This document shows positions 18,296-27,599 of a stretch of DNA of 64,000 bases, in pieces. The DNA lies in assembly GCF_014636095.1 (NCBI RefSeq), contig NZ_BMDV01000002.1, positions 372,001 through 436,000 of the forward strand, in the 5' to 3' direction. The notes below the pieces were generated by a model. That model made no database searches. It saw only the letters and a list, made by a program, of their open reading frames with translations, and was not told where the DNA came from. The DNA is from Acinetobacter modestus (lineage in GTDB: Bacteria; Pseudomonadota; Gammaproteobacteria; Pseudomonadales; Moraxellaceae). Numbering within the stretch: the stretch's first letter is position 1; every line of letters begins with the position of its first letter. The translations under genes were made by a program, and so were the position numbers.

Positions 18296-20023
18296 ATGAA
18301 GCCAAATGATGTTGTTTCTGAACTGCCAAAGACCCCGACGCCGAATACTCATGCCTCTGTCGATGCCGCGCAGCAAGAACAACAGGCAGGCTTAGATTTT
18401 GTTCGTCAAGTCATTACCGACGATCTTAAAGAAGGGCGCACCCAAAAAGTAGTAACACGTTTTCCACCTGAGCCAAATGGTTATCTTCATATTGGTCATG
18501 TCAAAGCAATTTGTTTGAACTTTGGTATTGCTGAAGAATTTGATGGTCTATGTAATTTACGTTTTGATGATACAAACCCAGATGCCGAAGAACAAGAATA
18601 TGTTGATGGTATTGCCAATGATGTGAAATGGTTAGGTTTTAACTGGAATGGTGAGCCTCGCTATGCTTCAGGTTATTTTGATCAACTTTATACATGGGCC
18701 GTTCAGTTGATTGAACAAGGTGATGCTTATGTTGATTTGCAAACTCCAGAAGAAATTAAGCTGAATCGTGGTAATTTCGTTGAACCTGGTAAAAATTCAC
18801 CTTACCGTGATGCAACCGTTGCCGAGAACTTGGCACGTTTTGAGCAAATGCGTAATGGTGAAATTCAGGAAGGCGGTGCTGTTTTGCGTGCCAAAATTGA
18901 TATGGCCAGCCCGAACGTGCATATGCGTGATCCGATTCTTTATCGTGTATTGCATTCAGAGCATCACCAAACGGGCGATAAATGGAAAATGTATCCAATG
19001 TATGACTATGCTCATCCATTGTCAGATGCAATCGAAGGCATTACTCATTCACTCTGTACTTTAGAATTCCAAGATCACCGTCCATTCTATGACTGGATTG
19101 TAGAGAAAGTTCACTCAAAAGCTGTACCACGTCAGTACGAGTCTTCACGCTTAAATGTCGATTACACCATTACCTCTAAACGTAAATTACGCAAATTGGT
19201 TGAAGGTCATCATGTACAGGGTTGGGATGATCCACGTATGCCAACAGTAGTGGGTATGCGTCGCCGTGGTTTTACTGCAGAAGGCTTGCGCGATTTCTGT
19301 AAGCGTGTTGGTGTATCGAAAACAGATGGTATTGTTGATGTGGCAATGCTTGAGTTCTGTATCCGTCAGTCATTGGAAAATGCAGCAGCACGTGGCATGG
19401 CTGTACTCAACCCATTAAAAGTAACCTTGACCAATTTGCCTGAAGAATTGGATCTTACCCATGCACGTCATCCGAATGTGGATATGGGTGAACGTATCAT
19501 TCCTTTAACACGTGAACTTTATATTGATCGTAAAGATTTTGAAGAAGTACCACCGAAAGGCTTTAAGCGTCTGATTCCTGATGGTGAAGTGCGTTTACGC
19601 CATGCTTATGTGATCAAATGTGATGAAGTGATTAAAGATGCTCATGGTGAAGTGATTGAACTTAAATGTTCAATTGACCCTGAAACTTTAGGTAAAAACC
19701 CTGAAGGTCGTAAGGTAAAAGGTGTGATTCATTGGGTTTCTGCGACAAAAGGTGTACCTGCGGAAGTTCGTATTTACGATCGTCTATTTACAGAAGCTGC
19801 ACCAGACGCAGACGATGATTTCTTGGCAAATCTAAATCCTGAATCATTAAAAGTCGTTCAAGCGGTAATTGAGCCTGCTTTAGCACAAGCGAAACCTGAA
19901 GATCGTTTCCAGTTTGAACGTGAGGGGTACTTTGTTGCGGATCAACATGATCATCAAGCTGAAAAACCAGTGTTTAACCGTATTCTAGATCTAAAAGATA
20001 GCTTTAAAGTAGAGAAGAAATAA
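18296..20023 (+). CDS. glnS: Glutaminyl-tRNA synthetase
   Basis: Class I aminoacyl-tRNA synthetase charging tRNA-Gln. 575 residues from ATG 18296; the frame is open to 18248, but that extension lacks a ribosome site. The HIGH motif is in [16 protein letters not shown] near 59-74 and the KMSKS equivalent in [14 protein letters not shown] near 285-298. [17 protein letters not shown] lies between, and the C-terminal beta-barrel anticodon domain is complete. It has an N-terminal tail of about 45 residues before the catalytic fold. A strong terminator follows. Confidence 0.97.
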   Translation: MKPNDVVSELPKTPTPNTHASVDAAQQEQQAGLDFVRQVITDDLKEGRTQKVVTRFPPEPNGYLHIGHVKAICLNFGIAEEFDGLCNLRFDDTNPDAEEQEYVDGIANDVKWLGFNWNGEPRYASGYFDQLYTWAVQLIEQGDAYVDLQTPEEIKLNRGNFVEPGKNSPYRDATVAENLARFEQMRNGEIQEGGAVLRAKIDMASPNVHMRDPILYRVLHSEHHQTGDKWKMYPMYDYAHPLSDAIEGITHSLCTLEFQDHRPFYDWIVEKVHSKAVPRQYESSRLNVDYTITSKRKLRKLVEGHHVQGWDDPRMPTVVGMRRRGFTAEGLRDFCKRVGVSKTDGIVDVAMLEFCIRQSLENAAARGMAVLNPLKVTLTNLPEELDLTHARHPNVDMGERIIPLTRELYIDRKDFEEVPPKGFKRLIPDGEVRLRHAYVIKCDEVIKDAHGEVIELKCSIDPETLGKNPEGRKVKGVIHWVSATKGVPAEVRIYDRLFTEAAPDADDDFLANLNPESLKVVQAVIEPALAQAKPEDRFQFEREGYFVADQHDHQAEKPVFNRILDLKDSFKVEKK

Positions 20024-20076
20024 CATTTAGGTGAATTTGAACTCTTTTTAGCTCGAAGAATTTAGTTTAGACATAA

Positions 20077-20108
20077 GAAAGCCCAATTTAAAATTGGGCT
20101 TTTTTTAT
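20077..20108. terminator. Bidirectional terminator after glnS
   Basis: AAAGCCCAATTT pairs with AAATTGGGCTTT, with a run of seven Ts on the plus strand and As on the left that give a U-run in the other direction. It ends glnS and could end the small minus-strand frame at 20113-20217. Confidence 0.9.
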
Positions 20109-20112
20109 TATA

Positions 20113-20217
20113 TTATGGATTTATGTGATAGAAATAAATAATCATTGAAATAAGTAAAGCCGTAGACATGAATAAATAAGTATTGATTGAGTGAAAACTT
20201 TTTATTAACTTGATCAT
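20113..20217 (-). CDS. Possible 34-residue single-pass membrane microprotein
   Basis: Too short for routine gene calling. ATG at 20217 on the minus strand, with a GGA 8 bp upstream, opens a 34-codon frame: a basic N-terminus (MIKLIKSFHSINT) followed by about 18 hydrophobic residues (YLFMSTALLISMIIYFYH) and a stop. The stop lies next to the shared glnS terminator, which would serve this strand too. The chance of a random frame this size is high in AT-rich DNA, so the topology and terminator are the only support. The rest of 20024-20434 shows no gene. Confidence 0.35.
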   Translation of the reverse strand: MIKLIKSFHSINTYLFMSTALLISMIIYFYHINP

Positions 20218-20434
20218 ATTTTTATTCCAACTAAAAGAGTATGAATGAATAATGTTATTTTATTGTTTTTTTAGAAAATAGCTTGCGAGTAGTGTCGTTA
20301 CTTATTGGTCTTAATGTTTGTTTCTGTAATAAAATTTTAATAAGTGTAATATTCTATTTTTCAAATAACTAATTTAAGTTATGCAAATAGTATGTCTAAA
20401 TTTATCATAAACATACTATTTTTGAGTCTTGAAT

Positions 20435-21148
20435 TTAATCATTAAGTTTTTCTAAAAAAACTTCAATAATTGCCCTACATTTACTTTCTAATTGTTCAGC
20501 ATAATCTAAATTAGCTTGTCTTAATTGAGGAATGGACAAACCTGCATGACGTATCTCACAAGTATGACCAATCAACCATTTTTCAAAACTGTGCTGAGTA
20601 ATTTCAAGATGGAATTGTAAAGCTAGAATATTATTTCCCACAGCGAATGCCTGATTTGGATAAATTTCTGAGCTAGCGAGTAAAGTTGCTTGTGATGGTA
20701 AATCGAAAGTATCACCATGCCAGTGTAAGACATGAATATTTTCTAATGCTGATAATGAATTTTGATCAACATTTTTTATTTCTAATGGGCTCCAACCAAT
20801 TTCTTTTTGATGACCTGCGTAGACTTTTGCACCTAATGCGTGTGCAATCAATTGTGCGCCCAAACAAATACCAATAGTTGGTTTATTCGCATTCAAGCGT
20901 TGCTTGAGGCCTTCAATTTCTTCTATAAGAAAAGGGTAGTCTTCAGTTTCATAAACACCAATTGGTCCACCAAGAATAATGGTAAGACCTTCATAATTTA
21001 AAGCGGGTTTAAGATCATCTACACCTGCTTCGAAATAACGAACACGGAAACCGAGTTGATAAAAAATATCTTCTAATGAACCTAAATCTTCAAAGGCAAG
21101 ATGCTGAATTGCATAAACTGTTTTAGGCAAAGAAATTGAAGTATCCAT
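20435..21148 (-). CDS. Class I glutamine amidotransferase-like protein
   Basis: About 237 residues from ATG 21148 (a GTG five codons upstream is possible; neither start has a clear Shine-Dalgarno). GATase1 fold: ILGGPIGVYETEDYPFLIEE, nucleophile-elbow GICLGAQLIAHALGAKVY with the catalytic Cys near 95, and a C-terminal LQFHLEIT carrying the catalytic His and Glu. It resembles YfeJ-type or stand-alone GMP-synthase-like amidotransferases without a synthetase domain. The ammonia acceptor is unknown. It lies 31 bp after the alpha/beta hydrolase gene on the same strand, probably co-transcribed. Confidence 0.85.
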   Translation of the reverse strand: MDTSISLPKTVYAIQHLAFEDLGSLEDIFYQLGFRVRYFEAGVDDLKPALNYEGLTIILGGPIGVYETEDYPFLIEEIEGLKQRLNANKPTIGICLGAQLIAHALGAKVYAGHQKEIGWSPLEIKNVDQNSLSALENIHVLHWHGDTFDLPSQATLLASSEIYPNQAFAVGNNILALQFHLEITQHSFEKWLIGHTCEIRHAGLSIPQLRQANLDYAEQLESKCRAIIEVFLEKLND

Positions 21149-21179
21149 AATCTGTGTAATCACTATAAATAGAGCTTAG

Positions 21180-22145
21180 TTAAGGCATTTTTTGTTCAAG
21201 CCAAGAAAATAAATCCTGATAGACTTTCTCTCGCACAGGTGGTGCAGATAAGACCAAATCATGTAAGCCATTTTTGATTGCTAAGGTTTGTACATCACCT
21301 TTCATTTTCTTCGCATTGTGAGTCATATCTTTGACATCTAAAATCACATCACTTTGCTGTGCATCAACACCCCATTTTTTTGGATATTTGGATTGGTGTG
21401 AATGCATAATCAAGGTTGGAATATTTAAATTAATACCGCGACGGATTTCTTTTTGTGCTTCATGTATTGCATGTACAAAGCATAAGTCTACAAAAGGCAT
21501 TGATTTAGGTTTCCACTCTAAATTGAAAGTCCATTCGCCATAAAATGCTTTATGTAGGCTTGGTGTATACCATTGATTTAAGCCACTTGGGAATTTTGCA
21601 TTTGGTAAACGTTTACCAACTTCACTTAATAAGGGAATACCAACTTTTTTCTCTATTACACTTTTATAGAAATCGTAAAATGGACTGTTGGTCCATAAAG
21701 CTTTAATGAGTCGATGGTCTGGATAGTGTGCGGCATAAAGTGTAGTAATTAAACCGCCTGTAGAATGTCCTGCAAGTAAAACTTGGTTATGGTTTTCTTG
21801 ACCAATAATTTCTAGTGCTTTACTGATCTCAGCATCATATTCACGTAAGTCGAGTAGATAATAAAACTTCTGATGCGGTAATTTTGAGCGACCATATTTT
21901 CTGAGATCGAGAGCATAAAAATCATAACCATGCTGGTTAAATTGCTCTGCCATTTCCGTTTGAAAGAAGTAATCACAGAAACCGTGGATATATAGAACCG
22001 CTTTCTTGGTGGCTTGAGCTGCTTTCTTACGAACTAATGTTGCAACGACTTTACCATCATAATCATCAGCAAAATTTAAAGTGAGTTGCTGATAATCTTC
22101 TCCTAGTATATCTGTTTGATATTTATATGAATTTGAACTGTTCAT
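21180..22145 (-). CDS. Alpha/beta hydrolase (lysophospholipase-like)
   Basis: 321 residues with no signal peptide. Canonical serine hydrolase features: the oxyanion-hole segment LYIHGFCDYFFQTEMAEQF, LDLRKYGRSKLPHQ, nucleophile elbow LLAGHSTGGLI (Ser near 127), and a C-terminal NGLHDLVLSAPP with the catalytic His near 297. It resembles the Serine aminopeptidase S33/monoglyceride lipase group, so esters of glycerol or lysophospholipids are likely, though unproven, substrates. It is upstream of the GATase-like gene and divergent from the helicase gene. Confidence 0.85.
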   Translation of the reverse strand: MNSSNSYKYQTDILGEDYQQLTLNFADDYDGKVVATLVRKKAAQATKKAVLYIHGFCDYFFQTEMAEQFNQHGYDFYALDLRKYGRSKLPHQKFYYLLDLREYDAEISKALEIIGQENHNQVLLAGHSTGGLITTLYAAHYPDHRLIKALWTNSPFYDFYKSVIEKKVGIPLLSEVGKRLPNAKFPSGLNQWYTPSLHKAFYGEWTFNLEWKPKSMPFVDLCFVHAIHEAQKEIRRGINLNIPTLIMHSHQSKYPKKWGVDAQQSDVILDVKDMTHNAKKMKGDVQTLAIKNGLHDLVLSAPPVREKVYQDLFSWLEQKMP

Positions 22146-22304
22146 TTTTATATCTAATCTGAATTAATTAAGAAACACATTAAATGAAAATGTTTGGATG
22201 TCAATGTAAAAATGAGATACAAACAGTTCTCAAAATCAGTTTGAGTTTTTACTTTTACAAAAAAATCGTTAAGCTATGTGCTGTTGTTTTTGACTGAAGA
22301 AATT

Positions 22305-24017
22305 ATGAAACAAGAGACTGCACTGAAGTTACTTAAAGCTGGGGAAAATGTTTTTTTAACAGGTTCCGCGGGTGCAGGAAAAACCTATACGCTTAATCAA
22401 TATATTCACTATCTTAAAGCGCGAAAAGTCCCCGTTGCGATTACGGCTTCTACAGGGATCGCGGCTACGCATATGAATGGAATGACCATTCATACATGGG
22501 CAGGGATTGGGATTAAAGATCGTTTGAATGATGATGATCTGAAGCGTATGAAAGAGCGTAAATATTTAAAAGAGCATTTAGAAAATGCCCAGGTCTTGAT
22601 TATTGATGAAATTTCAATGCTGCATGCCAAACAGCTTAATTTAGTCAATCAGGTGCTTAAATACTTTAAAGAAAGTGATGAGGCTTTTGGTGGAATTCAA
22701 GTCATTGTTGCAGGTGACTTTTTTCAGTTACCACCAGTAGGTAAGAAGGATGAAAGCAATCGAGATAAATTTTGCTTCATGTCTGAGGCTTGGGTTGAAG
22801 CAAAATTCCGAGTTTGTTATTTGACTGAGCAACACCGTCAGGATGATGAAATTTTAAATCAGATATTAAATGCGATTCGAGCACAGAGCATTCAGCAGAA
22901 TCATATTTTTGCATTACAACAATCACGTCAACATGATATTGGTGAAACCTTTACCCGTTTATACACACATAATATGGATGTGGATAATATCAATTATCAG
23001 CATCTGAACGAAATTGAGAATGAAAGTCATCAATTTAATGCTGTTTTAGATGGTAATGAAAAATTAATCGAAACACTGAAGTCCTCGGTACGCGCACCTG
23101 AAGAATTGACTCTTAAAAAGCATGCCAAAGTGATGTTTGTCAAAAATAACTTTGATATGGGTTATATCAATGGCAGTTTAGGTGAAGTGATTGGTTTTGA
23201 GGAAGATGATAAACAAGGGATCTTACCAAAAGTCAAATTGACAGATGGAACGACATTACTTGTTGAGCCAGAAACATGGTCAATTGAAAATGAAGCAGGT
23301 AAGGTGATTGCCAGTTTTCAGCAAATTCCTTTACGTCTGGCGTGGGCGATTACCATTCATAAAAGTCAGGGTATGACTTTAGAAGCAGCAGAAATTAATT
23401 TAACGCATACTTTTGAAAAAGGTCAGGGCTATGTAGCTTTGTCTCGATTAAAGTCACTGACTGGACTGAAATTGCTTGGGTTTAATGAACAAGCATTAGA
23501 GTTGGATAGTTTAGCAATTAAAGCAGACCGCCGTTTTCAGGAATTATCGACTGAAGCAGAAGTGAATTTTGAAAATATTGATCTAACGCCACAGCATAAT
23601 GCCTTTATTCGTCATTGTGGCGGTACGCTGAATGCAACTGAAATTGCACGCAACGAGAAGAAGCTTTCGAAAGGCGAAAAACAAAATTATGCAGCAGCGA
23701 CCTTAGATGAAACGCGGGCTTTATTTGAAGAAGGATATGAAATTGAAGATATTGCCCATGAGCGAGGGCTAACGCCTGCAACGATTATTAACCATCTCGC
23801 ACGATTGCATAAAGAACAAGGATTAGATATTTCTATTGCTAACCCTGGTGAAGAAGTCGTTGAAGAAGTTCGTAAGATTTATAAACGGTTACACAAACGT
23901 AAAAATCCTGAGCATTTTACCGATGATGGTTCCATTAAGTTACGTCCAATTGTGGAAGCTACAAGTCCGCGCATGGCTTATGATCAAGTACGTTTAGCAT
24001 TACTGTTTATTGAATAA
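22305..24017 (+). CDS. Pif1/RecD-like superfamily 1 helicase with C-terminal HTH domain
   Basis: 570 residues from ATG 22305. The N-terminus is a 5'-3' SF1B helicase: Walker A NVFLTGSAGAGKTYTL near 19-34, ASTGIAATHMNGMTIHTWAGIG, Walker B LIIDEISML near 102-110, AGDFFQLPPVGK, LTEQHRQ, and the UvrD-like end AITIHKSQGMTLEAAEINLT with YVALSRL. After residue 420 comes a separate module: LDETRALFEEGYEIEDIAHERGLTPATIINHLARLH resembles the HTH_40 domain found after RecQ and other helicases. The role is probably genome maintenance at structured DNA. The next gene starts 9 bp after the stop. Confidence 0.9.
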   Translation: MKQETALKLLKAGENVFLTGSAGAGKTYTLNQYIHYLKARKVPVAITASTGIAATHMNGMTIHTWAGIGIKDRLNDDDLKRMKERKYLKEHLENAQVLIIDEISMLHAKQLNLVNQVLKYFKESDEAFGGIQVIVAGDFFQLPPVGKKDESNRDKFCFMSEAWVEAKFRVCYLTEQHRQDDEILNQILNAIRAQSIQQNHIFALQQSRQHDIGETFTRLYTHNMDVDNINYQHLNEIENESHQFNAVLDGNEKLIETLKSSVRAPEELTLKKHAKVMFVKNNFDMGYINGSLGEVIGFEEDDKQGILPKVKLTDGTTLLVEPETWSIENEAGKVIASFQQIPLRLAWAITIHKSQGMTLEAAEINLTHTFEKGQGYVALSRLKSLTGLKLLGFNEQALELDSLAIKADRRFQELSTEAEVNFENIDLTPQHNAFIRHCGGTLNATEIARNEKKLSKGEKQNYAAATLDETRALFEEGYEIEDIAHERGLTPATIINHLARLHKEQGLDISIANPGEEVVEEVRKIYKRLHKRKNPEHFTDDGSIKLRPIVEATSPRMAYDQVRLALLFIE

Positions 24018-24026
24018 GGGATTTAA

Positions 24027-24389
24027 ATGCCTCATCTGATTGCAAATTATTCAGCAAATTTAGCTGATCTTGATCAGCAAAAACTTCTTAAGCTAGTCAA
24101 TACAGTATTGGTTGAGACTGGATTATTTAGTGCCCATGATATTAAGTCGCGCATTTTTAAAGATAAGGTGTTTTTGATTGGGTTGGAGGATCATCAAGAA
24201 GCTTATGTTCATCTAAAACTTTATATTTTGAGTGGACGAACCCAAGTTCAGAAGCAAGCAGCAGGTGAGGCATTACTCCGATTGTTAGAACAAAAAGGTT
24301 ATCTAAAAAATGAGGCTGAGTATTCAATTCAATTATGTGTTGAAGTGATTGATATGCCAAAAGAGAATTATTTTAAGGCGACGATTTAA
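24027..24389 (+). CDS. 5-carboxymethyl-2-hydroxymuconate isomerase-like protein
   Basis: 120 residues of the tautomerase superfamily (CHMI family). The start MPHLIANYSANL exposes Pro1 after Met removal, the catalytic base of this group. HLKLYILSGRTQVQKQAAGEALLRLLE matches HpaF/CHMI. The family member HpaF works in homoprotocatechuate breakdown, but no hpa genes are here, and the gene follows the helicase by 9 bp. The true substrate is therefore uncertain and the pairing is probably just an operon of convenience. Confidence 0.85.
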   Translation: MPHLIANYSANLADLDQQKLLKLVNTVLVETGLFSAHDIKSRIFKDKVFLIGLEDHQEAYVHLKLYILSGRTQVQKQAAGEALLRLLEQKGYLKNEAEYSIQLCVEVIDMPKENYFKATI

Positions 24390-24476
24390 TTTGATTTGAA
24401 AATCCGCAATTCTGATCAAGTTTACAGGATATGAATCTGGCAAATTAGCTTTCATCAAATGAATTGAGTTAAATGT

Positions 24477-25328
24477 ATGTCGCTATATGATCAGAAGTTG
24501 CAACGTGTATGTGAGTACATCCAGCAACATCTAGATGATGAGCTAGATTTGAATACGTTGAGTCAAGTTGCATCACTATCTAAATTTCATTTCCATCGCA
24601 TTTTTGTAGCGAATACAGGTGTGAATCTGATGAAGTTTATTCAATTATCCCGTCTGAAACGAGCATCATTTCAACTTGCATTTTCTACTGACACCAAAAT
24701 TATTGATATTGCTTTACAGTCTGGTTTTGATAGCCCTGAAGCATTTAGCCGCGCATTTAAACGTTCATTTGATCAAACCCCAAGTGCTTTTAGAGAACAG
24801 CCGCATTGGTCGTCTTGGCATGAAAGGTTTGTTTTTTCTTTACCTCCGAGAGAAATCATGATGAACGTTAATATTGTAGAAAGAGCAGAAGAGAAAATCG
24901 CATTTATTTCTCATCATGGCGCACCAGAACGTGTATTTGAAACGGCAGCACAATTTATTCAGTGGCGCAAAGAAACGGGATTATCTCCTATAGCAAAAAG
25001 CCGCACCTACGGTATTCCATTTTCTGACCCTGAACAGACTTTAAGTGATGAATTCCATTTTGACATTGCTGGAACAATCACGGCGAATATACCTGAAAAT
25101 ACATACGGTGTAAGCACAGGTACTCTTCCCAAAGGCAACTATGCCGTTATTCGGCATTTGGGCAGTCACGATCATATTAAAAACAGTGTTTACTATTTAT
25201 ATCGGGACTGGTTACCACAATCAGCGCGTGAAGTAGGGGATTTTCCCGTCTTTTTTCACTACCACAACTTTGTTCATGATGTAGATGAATGTGATTTGAT
25301 CACAGACATTTATTTGTTACTGAAATAG
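24477..25328 (+). CDS. AraC-family regulator with GyrI-like effector domain
   Basis: 283 residues. The N-terminal 105 residues form two helix-turn-helix motifs (LNTLSQVASLSKFHFHRIFVANTG and IIDIALQSGFDSPEAFSRAFKRSFDQTPSAFRE), the Rob/SoxS-type DNA-binding unit. Residues 125-283 match the GyrI-like small-molecule domain, which binds amphipathic drugs in relatives such as Rob and BmrR. It may therefore be a ligand-sensing activator. It is transcribed toward thiM, and no obvious efflux gene is adjacent, so its target is not evident. Confidence 0.9.
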   Translation: MSLYDQKLQRVCEYIQQHLDDELDLNTLSQVASLSKFHFHRIFVANTGVNLMKFIQLSRLKRASFQLAFSTDTKIIDIALQSGFDSPEAFSRAFKRSFDQTPSAFREQPHWSSWHERFVFSLPPREIMMNVNIVERAEEKIAFISHHGAPERVFETAAQFIQWRKETGLSPIAKSRTYGIPFSDPEQTLSDEFHFDIAGTITANIPENTYGVSTGTLPKGNYAVIRHLGSHDHIKNSVYYLYRDWLPQSAREVGDFPVFFHYHNFVHDVDECDLITDIYLLLK

Positions 25329-25334
25329 GGTTTA

Positions 25335-25356
25335 AGCTCTGCGAATAAGCAGAGCT
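25335..25356. terminator. Hairpin between convergent araC-type gene and thiM
   Basis: AGCTCTGC and GCAGAGCT form a perfect 8-bp stem around a 6-nt loop in the 31-bp gap between two convergent stops. There is no strong T-run, so it is a weaker terminator candidate. Confidence 0.5.
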
Positions 25357-25359
25357 GAA

Positions 25360-26175
25360 TTATAAAATTTCAATGTCTACATATTGTTGAATTAAATTAT
25401 CATCGAGCATATGAATATAATCTAAAAAAGCGACATTAAAGCTTCCAACTGTTTGAGCATGTTCATATGCCAGTTTGCCTGCAATAGCAAAATGAATATG
25501 TGCAGCAAGCGCCGCAATGGTTGAATTTGTTACTGCATGATAAGCGGCGGTTAATGCACCTAGAGCGCATCCTGTTGCAGTAATTTTAGGCTGTAAATGG
25601 CAACCACCATTTACTTTGATTACCATATCCAATTGTTTGGAAATGATATAGTCAGATTCACCAGAAATCGCAACACACTCAGTATGCTGTAACAAGCTTT
25701 TTGCTTGAGCATAAACATCATGGCTATTTAATGTGCTATCAACACCTTTAGATTGAACTTGACTACCTGCTAAAGTACTTATTTCAGAGGCATTGCCGCG
25801 GATAATGGTGGGTTGAAACTTGAGTAATTGATCAACAGTTTCACTACGCCATTTCAGGATTGATCCATAGCCAACAGGATCGAGTACCCATGGTCTTTGT
25901 TGCTGTTGTGCTGTTTCAGCAGAAATGAGCATCGCTTGAGTTTGTTCAGTCGTCGGTGTACCAATGTTGATGCTTAAAGCTGCACAAATTTTTGTAAAAT
26001 CTGCTGCTTCAAATGGGTTGTCGATCATTGCGGGCGATGCACCAGCTGCAAGTAAGATATTTGCGACGTAATTATTGGCGACACTATTGGTAATACATTG
26101 TACCAACGGGGCTTGTTGCTGAAGAGCTTGCCAAGCTTCAATCACTTTTTCAATGAGTTGTTGTTTTTGTGACAT
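25360..26175 (-). CDS. thiM: Hydroxyethylthiazole kinase
   Basis: Phosphorylates 4-methyl-5-(2-hydroxyethyl)thiazole, a salvage step for thiamine. 271 residues, full length: PLVQCITNSVANNYVANILLAAGASPAM near 19-46, PWVLDPVGYGS near 95-105, TIIRGNASEISTL, and the ATP-site GGCHLQPKITATGCALGALTAAY with the conserved catalytic Cys. Unlike in many bacteria, thiE and thiD are not adjacent, and the 35-bp upstream gap leaves no room for a TPP riboswitch. It follows the Cys-rich unknown gene closely. Confidence 0.93.
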   Translation of the reverse strand: MSQKQQLIEKVIEAWQALQQQAPLVQCITNSVANNYVANILLAAGASPAMIDNPFEAADFTKICAALSINIGTPTTEQTQAMLISAETAQQQQRPWVLDPVGYGSILKWRSETVDQLLKFQPTIIRGNASEISTLAGSQVQSKGVDSTLNSHDVYAQAKSLLQHTECVAISGESDYIISKQLDMVIKVNGGCHLQPKITATGCALGALTAAYHAVTNSTIAALAAHIHFAIAGKLAYEHAQTVGSFNVAFLDYIHMLDDNLIQQYVDIEIL

Positions 26176-26210
26176 TCATCACCCCTTAAAAATTTAAAAA
26201 AAATAATAGT

Positions 26211-27371
26211 TTAACGCGTAAAGTAGTGGTCTTGATGCTTACATCGACGACAAATCAATGATACATAGTCTGTAGCATCATAATCGACTACAAGATCATT
26301 TGAACCGCAATACATGCAACGTTTTACTGCATAAAAATTTAAACGAGGTTCGATCTTGCGCCAAGATTTCCATACAGGTTGAATAAAAACACTTTCGTCG
26401 TAACCTAAAAATTTAAATAATAACACTTCGCTCATTTTACTAAATGGAATGGTGTATGGGCGAGGTAATGTCGTGGTTTCCCAACGTTCAGCCAAAGCAC
26501 GTTCACGATATTGTTCTAATGTCTTTTTGAGTAAGTTGGTATTAATAAATTTATCGTTTCTTGGCTGCAATGCTTTTTGCTTATAGAGGTACTCTAACGC
26601 AGTTTGAATTAAGTAAAAAATTTGACCCACTGCGAGTCCTTCCATCAAGCGATAGCAAAAGGCCTGAAAGGAGCGATTACCTGCAATTTGAATTCCCCAA
26701 GTTCTACAATAAAACTGCATGAACTGTACGATTTCTTGATAAAGAATCAAATACAAAGCATCTTTAACTTCATCTGTCGTTTTGAAGGGAATACCTAAAC
26801 TTAGATTCTCATAAAACCAATGGCGCAATTGTTGGGTTACACTAAATAGACTCGGATCAGAATAACCATCAAGCCGAAGATTAAGATAAAAATGTTCTGT
26901 TTCTAGGCTCGAATCTTGTGATTTAAAGATGCCTAATTTGAGTAACTCTTGAACGAGTTGATTTTGAAATAAATAATTGGGGGTGAAATCATGATATTTA
27001 ATGTTCTTCCAGTGGATTAATTCATCATGCTGTACATCTTCACGAGCATAACTGTCCAACAAACTTAGTAAAAATAATTTATGCATAAAGCTGAGTTGAT
27101 TTAGGCTATAAATCACTTCATCTTTGACTTTGTATTTACGTTGTTCTTGTAAAATGGTTTGTTGAGTTTGTTTTTTGCGTTGAGCGGTGCATTGTGCACA
27201 ATGGCAATTCAGTTTGCTGTCACTTTTAAATACACGATGTTGGCAATGACTACATTCATGAAATTGGAATTCTTGCGAGTATTGTTCAGCTTCAATCCAG
27301 AACATGGATGCTTGGCACAATGGACAATGGCTACTTTCATCTAGCTGCTTTTGCAGAATCTGTAAATCCAT
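26211..27371 (-). CDS. Cys-rich protein with paired zinc-ribbon-like motifs, function unknown
   Basis: About 386 residues, taking the second Met (MDLQILQKQL). Not recognised. The first 75 residues hold CPLC, CSHC and CHCAQC, and the last 35 hold CMYC and CRRC, so both ends look like zinc ribbons or knuckles. Between them is a largely helical, Phe/Tyr/Leu-rich region of about 270 residues with no membrane span. The closing segment (MYCGSNDLVVDYDATDYVSLICRRCKHQ) resembles a transcription-factor-type zinc ribbon. thiM begins 35 bp downstream, so the two are probably co-transcribed. It could bind nucleic acid, but this rests on the Cys pattern alone. Confidence 0.75.
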   Translation of the reverse strand: MDLQILQKQLDESSHCPLCQASMFWIEAEQYSQEFQFHECSHCQHRVFKSDSKLNCHCAQCTAQRKKQTQQTILQEQRKYKVKDEVIYSLNQLSFMHKLFLLSLLDSYAREDVQHDELIHWKNIKYHDFTPNYLFQNQLVQELLKLGIFKSQDSSLETEHFYLNLRLDGYSDPSLFSVTQQLRHWFYENLSLGIPFKTTDEVKDALYLILYQEIVQFMQFYCRTWGIQIAGNRSFQAFCYRLMEGLAVGQIFYLIQTALEYLYKQKALQPRNDKFINTNLLKKTLEQYRERALAERWETTTLPRPYTIPFSKMSEVLLFKFLGYDESVFIQPVWKSWRKIEPRLNFYAVKRCMYCGSNDLVVDYDATDYVSLICRRCKHQDHYFTR

Positions 27372-27599
27372 TGACAATAAACCTATATAACCACGAAATG
27401 AAAGGATTATACATTGCTCGTGCTCGGAGTGAGAAAAAGATTATTTGCACTGAAAAAGTAGTTTTGTATTGAGATTTAATCCACTGAATTTTATATAAAA
27501 GCTAAGCAGGTGGCTTATCCATTTTTTAAAATATGGTAAATTTCTGTCCCAATTAAAAGATGTTTTTAAGTTTGTTTATAGAAGTAGAAAGGGATAAGG

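Noticed and set aside
26176..26210. TPP riboswitch before thiM
   Set aside because: The gap to the upstream gene is only 35 bp and lacks the TPP core motifs.
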